Of a DNA stretch of 64,000 bases, positions 45,395 to 54,970 are shown one piece after another (position 1 is the first letter of the stretch; every line of letters starts with the position of its first letter). The translations under genes and the position numbers were made by a program. The stretch is taken from the NCBI GenBank assembly GCA_963921825.1, contig OY997588.1:131161203-131225202 (forward strand). The letters run 5' to 3'. The DNA is from Erodium maritimum. Its lineage: Eukaryota; Streptophyta; Magnoliopsida; Geraniales; Geraniaceae. Under the pieces are notes generated by a model, which had not been told where the DNA came from, made no database searches, and saw only the letters and a program-made list of their open reading frames with translations.

Positions 45395-46397
45395 CTGAAC
45401 ACGTTAATGTTGGTTTCAAACCCCCAATGAAATTTAAAATGTAGTAATCATCTAGAGCATGAGGTTTTCTCATCATCATCATCATCAGCAACACCTTAAG
45501 CTCACTGAAGGCAGTTTCATAGTCAACCATAGATCCTGTTTGTTGCAAGTTCTTAAATTCAATATGCATATCCTCATGCCTAAAGGACTCAAACTTCCAG
45601 TTCACATCATAGCAGGATTGCTCCCACCAAATCATACCTCCACATAAAGAATACTCAACATACCAATGTTCAGCAGGTCCAGAAAAATCCAAGGAAGCTA
45701 ATCTGACCTTCTGATCATCTGGTGTATCACAATAGGAAAAACAAAGAGCTGCCTTTCTCAGCCAACCCCTCACATCTGAGCCATAAAAGTGAGGAAATTG
45801 GATGTTGGGGCTTCTATACTGATAGCCCCCATTCTGGTTATGAGGAGCTTTATTTTTTTGGTGTTGGGTATTGGGGTTTGGTGGGTGTTGAGGTCTGATA
45901 TGAGGACTTGGTGTATGAGCTTGTGGTGGAGTGTGGGGGTTTTGTTTGTGAAGGTGGATATTTTGTTGGTTGGTGTGCTGAAGGTTGTGGTAAGCATATG
46001 GTGGCATGGGTGACAAGTGAGGTGGAGCTGGAATTTGTTGGTGTTCTAAGGATAGGTTTCTGTGGTTAAAGGTGTGGATTCCACTAGGATTTGTAACCAA
46101 GGGGGGAAAGTGTATTGGGGTGTACTGAGGGTGGACAATATCAGATGTAGCCATAGTATGTCTGACAGAATCAACCAAGGAAAAATCAATAGATTTACCT
46201 CGACCACCAAGGTCATGAATCAAGTTTTCGTTGCCATCATAGCATTGAGAAGAAGAAATCTGGGCTACCGGTGTTGCTTGTTGAACCAGTAAGGACTCCA
46301 GGCTCTTCCTCATTACCTCCATTTCTGCTCTGAGCTCTTCCACTGAAGTTTGACTTTGGGACTCCATTTGAGCTTGATTTTCTTTCATGAGAACCAC
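45381..46397 (-). pseudogene. gag of the short-LTR element (fossil)
   Basis: Minus-strand frame of 338 codons: N-terminal coiled region (VEELRAEMEVMRKSLESLL), a long proline/histidine/glutamine-rich linker, then a Retrotrans_gag core (FPHFYGSDVRGWLRKAALCF, VRLASLDFSGPAEHWY, FKNLQQTGSMVDYETAF, LNFIGGLKPTL). A CAT triplet run encodes five methionines near 45475. The gag differs from those of elements 1-3. Confidence 0.85.
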
Positions 46398-46412
46398 ACG
46401 TGCGAGGAAAGT

Positions 46413-46425
46413 GTCTCTGATACCA
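46413..46425 (-). other. Primer binding site of the short-LTR element
   Basis: Minus-strand TGGTATCAGAGAC, one base past the LTR end CCCCTAACA, is complementary to the 3' end of initiator tRNA-Met over its first 11 bases. Confidence 0.85.
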
Positions 46426-46426
46426 T

Positions 46427-46860
46427 TGTTAGGGGTAGAATACTAATTGATAAGATAAAATTGAGCAAGGTAGAAAGGATTGGAATTGCAGCAACAAGAA
46501 CATATAGAGTCGTTGTTACTCGGCGTTTTTCTACTTGCTAAGAAATGAAATAAATGGCAAAACAATCGACAGAGAAACCCTAGCTCATCGTTTGCTATAT
46601 ATATCAACACAGCTCATAGGTGAGCTGGCTGGCCTTGTCCTTGCCCATGATCGCGTTGCTGCAACTCGGGACCACTTGAGGAAGACGATGAACAATGGTA
46701 ACCGTTTCTTGTCACAGACCAGGGAGAATCGATCACGTAGAGCTTCGTTAGCCTTGTCGTTGCTACTAAATGAAACGCTGCGTTTTGCATTCATGCCTTA
46801 CTTGAATTCAAACGTAACGTGAGGCCTAAGGTAACGATGGAGAAGATGATGGCCATGACA
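46427..46860 (-). repeat. 5' LTR of the short-LTR element
   Basis: 434 bp, from TGTTAGGGGTAGAATAC at 46427 to CATGACA at 46860 on the plus strand, nearly identical to 40462-40774 joined across the solo LTR to 43728-43815. A TATATATA box lies near 46597. Confidence 0.85.
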
Positions 46861-47454
46861 GTATGTACCTCGTAAGACATGTTGTCCACATAAAGCCATA
46901 TGTGGTTCATGTATTGATAGTATGTTTTACGTACATAAGGGATCTGCGATTGTCTCAAAACGTATATCGACAAATAGATCAAATTTAAGGGTTTCGTACC
47001 CATCAAATTTTGATTGTTCATCTTATTACCTAGAATGTGATGAAGATGATGTAGAGAGGTGATGATTTGGGGTTTAGATAAGATTAGGGTATTTTTTTTA
47101 ATGAAATTTCAAGAATAAATTAAGTAAAAAACTAAAGAAAATAACATTAAAAATTAATTAATTAATTAATTAGTTGGGTTAAAATAAATTATTAAAAATT
47201 AATAAAAAAATAAGATAAAATTTGATTGTTAGGGAGAGGTATTATGGACTTTTTGAGTGTTTTGGATGGAAAATTAACTAAACAGGTACTAAATTGAAAA
47301 TAAAACTTTTTCAGGATAGCAAAAAAATTAGTTTAGGGTATTAAACTGAATATAAAAGTTTCCCAAGGTAATAAAATGAATTTTTCCCTAATATGTAAAG
47401 CCTGACTCCGTTGTCATCCATGAAAAAACATATTGTTCCAAAAACAATCATACA
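46861..47454. other. AT-rich stretch, no gene seen
   Basis: Low-complexity AT sequence with an ATTA microsatellite at about 47152-47173. The only open frames are short and unrecognised. Confidence 0.4.
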
Positions 47455-47693
47455 TCTCTTTTTGAATAAAAAGGTGCACTAAATATTAATAATGGGAAAG
47501 AGTTATTACAACGTTTGAGACCTCAAAAGGTCCCCTAACAAAAAAAACTCCGAGACAATTTGATCGTGTAAGACGGTTTGTAACTAGGCATATATGTTAA
47601 CAAAAATTAAACTACGAAACTGTAGAGGGCTGCTCAAGGTGGTGCCTAAACGTCGCTTAATCCCATGAAGAGGACTGTTTTCTTCCCGTGGAG

Positions 47694-50600
47694 TAGGGGT
47701 GTCCAAAATTGACCCATAACCCAGTCCACCCGGTCAACCCGTCCAACCCGGCCCCGGTGGGTTTTCCCCCATGGGTTACGGGGACGGGCCCGGGTTCAAA
47801 AGTACCTAACCCGGAGTGAGCGGTCCGGGTATGTCACGCCCCAAATCCGGTTTTGACCGGACTCGAGACGTGAATTAAACTAACAATTAAATAATAAAGG
47901 TAAAAGTAAACTTAAACAATTTTAAATCTCCAAATTTAGTTCCGATCAAATAACTTTGATAAAATAAGATCCAAACCGACGTTACGAGTCAAAGCTCAGA
48001 AGATAACACAAAAAAAACAAGGTTCAATACAACGGAAAAAATATGTCTCTAACATCAACTCCACCCGGATTCTCCCAGAAGCTCCTGAGCCTCGAGCCCA
48101 ACTTTAGGAACTACTCACCTAGCAAGCCTGTACAAACAGTAAATAAAACAAACAGGGGTGAGCTTACGCTCAGTAGGGAAAATAATAAAGTAAAAGAACC
48201 TCCACTTTGATAATAAAAAATGAATTAGCACAATTATCTACAAGTTACTATTAGTGCGATTATACAACAAGGTGCTATAAATAGAAATCAATAAGAATTT
48301 TGAAGTTTAAGTAAAACAGTAACTCAAGAAGATTAGGGAAAGGCGATGTAATCTTTGATAAAACAACTAAAGAGAGAACAAGTGAACGTCACGTCGATAA
48401 CTTAAACCACAATACTCCGATCCACAATTAGTCATTGTGTCATCTCGGATTTTCCCTCGGTCCAGAGGAGACACATACGTCGGGGCTACCGGAAACATCC
48501 CTGAAGGGACACATATCGTCGGGATTCTCGGAAATATCCTCAATGGACCATAGATCATCGGGGTGAAACAGGATAACCTCCCAGGAATGCTCCCGCAGGA
48601 CGCATACACTCGGGGTGAAGTAACAAGTAACCATCCCCGCAGGGTAAACAATCTTGCGTCGTACCGGAATTCCCTTCGGCCTAGACATCTTCCCGGGATT
48701 CACATCGGGTTTAACACAATCTCTCGGCTATGGTACTACCCCACACCGGCGTACCCCCTCAGTGTAGGTACCATACCGGATCACAACTCCTCTTAGATCA
48801 CACACAAGAGAATAACATACCAAACACAATACAACGAACGCATCATACCAACAAAACATAGCAATTCACAATCTCACCACAACACGCCACAAAGAACTCA
48901 TATTAACAAACACACTTACTGGCATACTTACCAACCACGTCCCATCGGTCTATCACTCTCCCGATCATACCATTTGGCACAATCAATTTACATTCAAACA
49001 TTCATTCAAACAATTATTCAAACATTCGGATCACAATCATCACAATTTATCTAGTTTAGTTTGACTCTTATCTTAACCTAAAAACTAAGCAAGCACGACA
49101 TGTGAGGCAATCACAAACAATCCTAAGGCTCGTCATGGCCATTCTACCAGCACGACAATTTCCCAAGTATTGAAAGCGATTGAACTAGTGAATCACATCC
49201 TACATGCATACTAGACTCGTCCGGTTATTATTGTAATCGAAAAACGATTATTCTAGATAATCACATCCTATATGCAAACTAGGACCTTTCCGGTTATTAT
49301 TATCCTATAGGCATACTAAAGCGGTAAATTAAAATAGGAGTTTAGTACTTTCCCTACCTCGAAGTCTTCCACAAACAATACTCCTAGCTGCTGACGTCTG
49401 GGCTAGCTTCCTTCGTCTTCTCACGGGTCCCAAAGTATTCTTCCTTCCTCGAGCTCGGGTCCACGGTCTTGGATCACAAACAATACTAAAATTAATAACT
49501 AAACAAAGACGGTCTTTAACTTAATCTACTTAAAACGCTCTAATTACAACTCTAAGGCCAAAGGAACGAATTGGGCCCGAACTAGGCCCAATTAAGATGG
49601 CCCACAGTTCTGGAGATCAGGCCCGGAATCCGACCCGACCCGCACCACAGTCCGGCCTGGGACCAGACACGGACCGCGCAACGCATCGGCCCAGAATCAG
49701 ACACGGACCGTGCGAGGTACCGTGCCGGTACCTAGCCCGTTCTATGTCATGTGCCGTGCCGGAACGTAGCCCTGTCCGAGTCCCCTTCCGTGCCGAACCA
49801 GCTCAGGATCTCTGCTTCTTCCCCAACTCGATTTCTGTGAAAACTAACACCAAAACCTCCATTTTCAACATCACCAAGCTCTAAAATAGTCATAAAAAAC
49901 CCCCAAACTTTAACACCCTCAATGGGTTCCATCAAACTTCAACAAACACAAAAAAAATTAACCTATTCTTCACTAATTCTTCTCCAAAACCAACATCTAA
50001 CAATCAAGGAAGCAAGTTCTTCAAGTTCTAGCCAAAACCCACAAAAACCCAAACTAGAAAGTGATTGAAATGAGAAGTTAAGAGTGTACAAACCTATAGG
50101 ATGGTGAGAAGGTGAAGAAAAGATGAATTTGGAGATGTTTTGATGAAGAAAGACCTTGAAGATGACTCCTTTCTCTCCCTTTCTTCTTCCTCAAGCAAGG
50201 TTGCTTCTCTCTCTCTCTCTCCCTCTAGCACTAATCGGCTGCACCAACGAGAAATGAGCTGAGTTGGTTTGCTCCAATTGCCTTAAATGACCTAGTGTGA
50301 TGAAAAGACCAAAAACGCGTTAGTTCTTATCCCTTTAAGGACAACTAGTGAGGGTATAAAGGTCATTGAAGGCTCTTTTATTTTCCTCCAAGCCCCTAAC
50401 GACATGTGTCCTAGTGGGGACCACTCTCCCTTAATTAAATTCCAGCAGTCCAAATTAATTCGGATTTAGTCGATAAAAAGTTTGGGTTTGACCAAAATTT
50501 GAGTTTTCCAATATTACAGTCAAACGAAAGGAAATGGCCCAACTAAGCTAACCGTGATGACGGCTAAGCTTTTTGGGCCCCGGAAAGGTCCCGAATGACT

Positions 50601-51292
50601 CCCGGAGTCATTGGTTGACTTTTCCGGCCGAAAGTCAAACTTCGCCAAAGTTCACCGGTTCGACCGGGATCGATCGGGGGCGGTTCTTACAGGGTAGCGG
50701 ATCCGTGACATGATTTTCTGCATAACCCGAACCACCCGGATATGGTACAAGTCCAAGGCCTAAGGCCACACTCTTACAATTTTAATTACTTTTGCATATG
50801 AAGATGGTGATTGATGGCTTGAGATTTTGAAGATGATTGCCAATTTTATAATAGAACATGTCGTAGATTAGTGTTGAACTCATATTTTATAATCGTAATC
50901 TGTTTTGGGTCAACTTGAGCCCCTATTTGATGTTTGTAATCCTTGAACCTTTGATAAAGTTTAAATAGAGTAGGAAGTTTTTCCATCGTTAAGAAGTGAC
51001 CAAATCGAGAGCTTCTATACACTCTTTAATGACTTTTTAATGGTTTTTTTGGACAATGAAAAAAGTATTTGAAAGTATATGTACTACTACTAACGATTAA
51101 TGTTATCGATTGTCATCAAATTTGGATGTGTTGGTCCAACCCGGTGAACCGGCCCATAATCCGGACGGGAGGGTTCAAAGGTTCTTTTTTGGGTCTGGGG
51201 CTGGGAGTGGGTTAAATTATTTGAACCCGGTCACTCCGGATCGGTTCAAAATTTTGGCCACCAGGCGGGGGCCCAGCCCATGGACACCCCTA
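47694..51292. mobile_element. Non-autonomous hAT element with 8-bp target duplication
   Basis: Terminal inverted repeats TAGGGGTGTCCA at 47694 and, on the minus strand, from 51292. CCGTGGAG flanks both sides exactly (47686-47693, 51293-51300), the 8-bp duplication expected of hAT. Without the nested solo LTR the element is about 734 bp, with GC-rich subterminal parts (CCCGGTCAACCCGTCC) and an AT-rich middle. There is no transposase, so it is a MITE-like derivative. Confidence 0.9.
47832..50691 (-). repeat. Solo long LTR, 2.86 kb, with target duplication GGGTA
   Basis: Minus-strand LTR from TGTAAGAACCGCCCCCGA at 50691 to GGGGCGTGACA at 47832. GGGTA flanks both ends (47827-47831, 50692-50696). 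Landmarks: minisatellite (49800-49630), GAGGTAGGGAAAG (49360-49349), direct repeats around AATCACATCCTA (49190-49280), 20-mer with one change (48945-48964), CCGGAA-type repeats (48450-48780), hairpin TGAGCGTAAGCTCA (48172-48159) and CAG (48130-48128). It sits inside the hAT element. No internal region. Confidence 0.95.
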
Positions 51293-52917
51293 CCGTGGAG
51301 TACGACCGAACCTGAACTCATCAGTAATACGGGAAGGATACGCCTTAGGCAGGGACCCCTCCCTAGGTCAGTCCCTAAAACCACGAATGTCTAACATTCT
51401 TTCTGGCGAGGTTGTTTTCCATCCCTTTCCTGGTCTTCACGAGGCTACCCTGTACTGTCACTCTTTAGACCTAACGTCATAAGTGGGATAGGTAGGCTCA
51501 CACATGGGCCATGACCCTTCACAAATGGGTCAAGCCTAGATACTCCTCCTATGGACGTCGCCTTAGGAAGCTCACGTTGCTCCACCCCTACCTGAGGGTT
51601 AGGTAGGGTATTCGGGGTTACAATTAGCCCCCTTCCCCGAGACAACGTGGTCTTAGGTAGGGTATCCGAGGTCAACGACTTGAAACTAGGGAGATATAGT
51701 GGTGCTTTCCCCTAGTCTGTAGCGTATGACTTCTTAATCTTATCAGGTTTGAAATCTAGGAAGGAGTCGTCAAACAGCTATATCACCGGTAGTTCCAACT
51801 CACAGTCGCGGACCACGTGGCCGATCCGATCACAATTGAAGAAGAAAGTGGGGAGCCGATCGTAGGTCAATTTACCCGAATCAGCTCCTAAAATTCCCAT
51901 AACCTCATGATCATGTACCGACGAAGGGGTCGGTGAAGCTGCATTCAAAATCTAACCTTGACGGTCCGACACCATTATAGGTCCCATTGATAAAAATGCA
52001 TGTCCACACATTCCCCTAACGTGTCTCCAAGGCCGGAGACCCCGTACACACACCCATAATTGGATCCGATCCAATTTGGGAAGGTCTCTAAACATTCGGT
52101 CTAGAGTCTCCCATAGCAGTAGCGGGTAACCATTGAAGCATCAGGGTTGTTGTTCCGAACACAAGCCCTAGCCTCCTAAAATCAAAGCAGAACCTGTAAG
52201 TATCGGGTTCTTGGTCTTTCTCCACTAACCCTGACGCCGATCATCCTCATGCTCACATGATAACCTTGAGCATGAAATCCTTACGGGGTGGTTTTTGGTT
52301 CTAGAGATTCACCATGGATGGTCCAGGGTCTTTGGGAGGGCAACCAACCCTAGGCACGGTCGAGCCCATAAAACCAGGACTCTCCGAGGTAGGTGATGCA
52401 ACAAAGTGAAGCGATGAGACAAATTATGATTGTCAGTCCTAGGAGCCGTCAAGCCCAGAGAAATAGGTCCTTCCGTGGTTAGTGGCACAACGAGATGAGG
52501 CGGGGATTGGATATAGCCTTGAGGGTCGGCCTTGCTTAAATCTGATTGGGACAAAGTTCTCCGAGTCCCTTCCTGGGGAGAAGACCACCAAGGTTGAAGA
52601 CGCCATAGACAGATGATCTGGTGAAGGAAGCATCAGTTGTAGTGGATTGATCGGTGAAAGAGAGACGGTGGTAAAGGCGGGTTTAGTCTTTCTCTTCTTC
52701 TCTCTCACCGGACGGATGAACCCGAAAAGAGGGTGTGGGGGCATTATTAAAACCACTGAGGGGACAGTCAATGTAGGGGGGAGGGGGGGTCGGCGGCTCG
52801 ACAGTCAAAGTCACAGAGGTCAACATTGACATAAAAGAGTTAGGCTAGGCTAGAATCGCTCTTAGGGAACACACAAAGAGTGGGAGAATTTTTTTTTGTT
52901 ATAACCTATGTTTTTTT

Positions 52918-53393
52918 AGGGTTAAATATCGAAACTTACTCTTAGGTATTTGTCACAAACACTACACTACCCAGAGTTTCAAAATAACAAATGCACTACC
53001 TTAAGCATTGGTCACACGATTTTGTTAGTAAAAATTGATGGAATATTACATTCTTTTAGTCATATGACCTCAAGAGTCATATAATGGATGGTAAAATGCT
53101 GTTTTCCCGTACTTATTTGACCTTTATACATTTTATGAGGAACATTACCATTGTACATTCGTTATTGTTCCTTATAAAATGTATAGAGGTTAAATACTTC
53201 AAGGAAAAAAATGTCATTTTACCATCCATTATATGACACTTGAGGTCATACGACTAATGGAATGAAATATTCTGTCCATTTTTACTAACAAAAACGCGTG
53301 ACCAACACTGAAGGTAATGCATTTTTTTATTTTAAAACGTTCGATATTATAGTGTTCGTGATCAATACTTAAGAATAAGTTTTAATATTTAAT
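52918..53393. mobile_element. Foldback MITE, copy B
   Basis: Inverted arms of about 210 bp (52918-53130 and 53180-53393). Ends read AGGGTTAAATATCGAAACTTA on the left and, on the minus strand, ATTAAATATTAAAACTTA on the right, flanked by T-runs that may be the target duplication. Shares ends and outer arm motifs with copy A (2360-2872), but the inner sequence differs. Non-coding. Confidence 0.8.
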
Positions 53394-53734
53394 TTTTTTT
53401 GATTCAGCTGAAACTACAATCATACATCTTTAATTTTTAATATTTTTTAATTATATATGGATTATTCGAAAACAAAATTATAATCAAATTCGTCCCCGCA
53501 TCCAAGTTCTTAATGACCAGGCAAGACCAACTAGTAAATTCACTATTGATTTAACACCTTGATTCATACTCTGTTTAAATAGAATAAAAATACATGTTCA
53601 TATGTAACTAATACAGTATTTCCTCTATAATCGATCTATGTGTATGATAAATTATATAATAGAAACTAAATGTTCCGACACGTTTTACAAGAACTCCTAT
53701 TTAAACACGTAAAAATGGAAATCGAAGATTTTTT
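53394..53734. other. AT-rich spacer, no feature seen
   Basis: Lies between MITE B and the T-run (53731-53738) that marks the 3' end of the minus-strand LINE. No motif recognised. Confidence 0.4.
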
Positions 53735-54970
53735 TTAACGAAAATGAGGAATTTTATAGAGCTGAATCAGAAGCCATTAACCCAAAATTAGGTTCTGGCA
53801 ATAAAGAATAATCCCACACCATAGATGCCCACTCAAGGGCATTCCTAGCTAGCTCATGAGCTACCATATTGCAGATCTTTTAACATGGACTACATTAACT
53901 TGTACCAGATAAGAAAGAATCTGTTTACAATCTTCAAAAATAGCTCCCAACGGAGTGATCAGAACCGAATTGCTCTTACAATCCGATTCGACCACCCCGT
54001 TTCCCATACCTCGGTCCCAAGCTCTTGCAACGCCGCCTTCACTGTCAAAGCCTCTAGCACTTCCGGGTCTTGATAGCCCCCAAACACATTACATTGCATA
54101 AAACACGGGGAACCATCGGCATCTCTACAGACCCAACCACCCCCACCCCCGGCACCTTGGAAGACCGCGGCATTGGAATTGACCTTCCACCTACCGGGGG
54201 CCGGTTTCCTCCATCTTCCATTCTCGATCACAATTCCATCAACACCCCTTACTCGCGGCACCTGAGCTTCTTTTCAACCAGCCAACAACTACTCAGCACC
54301 CCAGAAAATACCTCCGACCGAGGGACTTTTCCCTTCCCACACTCTCTGATTATGAGCCCTCCAGAGACCCCAACAAACCACCGAAATAAAATATGCATTA
54401 GCGCCCCCTCCCGACTACCAGCTGGCCCCCAACCAGTCCCGAAATGTCAAACCGCCTCCCGAAGAGACGCCCAACACTCTACTCCAAACCGCCTTCGCCA
54501 CAGGGCAGTGAAACATTACATGCTCAATAGACTCTGCTTCCCCACAAACCACACAATCCAGGCTGACATTTACCCTTCTAGTGATTAAATTATCGTTCGT
54601 AAGAAGAAAACCAGACACACCCCTCCACAAAAAGTGACAAATCTTCGGAGGGACCTTCTGACGCCATAACTGTTTCCAAAAAAACATCTCGTTCATCAAT
54701 ACTCCACATCCCCTTCTGAACCTGTAAAAACCGGTAAACATCACGGACGCTATAATGTCCACTTCGAGACCCCCTCCAATACCAATCATCAACAAGCAAA
54801 CTAGAATTAAGAGGGACCCTTAAAATATCCTCTGCATCCTGAACATCAAACAACTCATTGATCAAACCGTCATTCCATGATCTAGAACCCGGCCTGAGAA
54901 GATAATTAACAGTCCAATGTTTCGTCCTTGGGGGTTCGGCTTCCACTAGACCCGAATCGGACTGAAGCCA
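53735..54970 (-). mobile_element. L1-type LINE C, 3' part (RT tail, zf-RVT, RNase H)
   Basis: Minus strand, continuing the piece at 57701-58500 across a solo LTR. From right to left: WTVNYLLRPGSRSWNDGLINELFDVQDAEDI (54920-54830), WYWRGSRSGHYSVRDVYRFL, zinc-binding RT tail KVPPKICHFLWRGVSGFLLTNDNLITRR..CVVCGEAESIEHVMFHCP (54660-54500) and RNase H with WKVNSNAAVFQGAGGGGGWVCRDADG and EALTVKAALQELG (54220-54020), ending AHELARNALEWA near 53850. The first RNase H aspartate position reads asparagine (VNSNA). Frame changes occur around 54700 and 54300. A T-run at 53731-53738 marks the A-tail. Confidence 0.9.

Larger units (their letters stand above)
40462..46860 (-). mobile_element. Short-LTR Gypsy element (fossil) with a solo LTR nested in its 3' LTR
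   Basis: Minus strand. 5' LTR 46860-46427 (434 bp), primer site TGGTATCAGAGAC (46425-46413), gag (46397-45381), CCHC knuckle and aspartic protease (about 45270-44546), the N-terminal part of RT (44542 to about 43830), then the 3' LTR (43815-43723 and 40774-40462, interrupted by the solo LTR). GTATA at the left and GTATG at the right are a near-perfect 5-bp target duplication. RNase H and integrase are not present. The fossil is broken in several places. The two LTRs remain close in sequence, which suggests a moderately recent insertion. Confidence 0.8.
47455..52890 (-). mobile_element. LINE remnant with DUF4283/zinc-knuckle ORF1, split by an hAT element
   Basis: Minus strand. 5' end near 52890, ORF1 remnants from 52771, and a zinc knuckle FFNCDRIGHVVRDC at 51843-51802 preceded by RLPT, as in the DUF4283 plus zf-CCHC_4 ORF1 of plant L1s (RNA binding). 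The first knuckle cysteine reads as phenylalanine. The left part (51301 to about 51700, then 47455-47693) is the continuation across the hAT insertion, ending in a T-rich run near 47460 on the plus strand. Endonuclease and RT are not seen. Several stops and frame changes are present. Confidence 0.6.
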
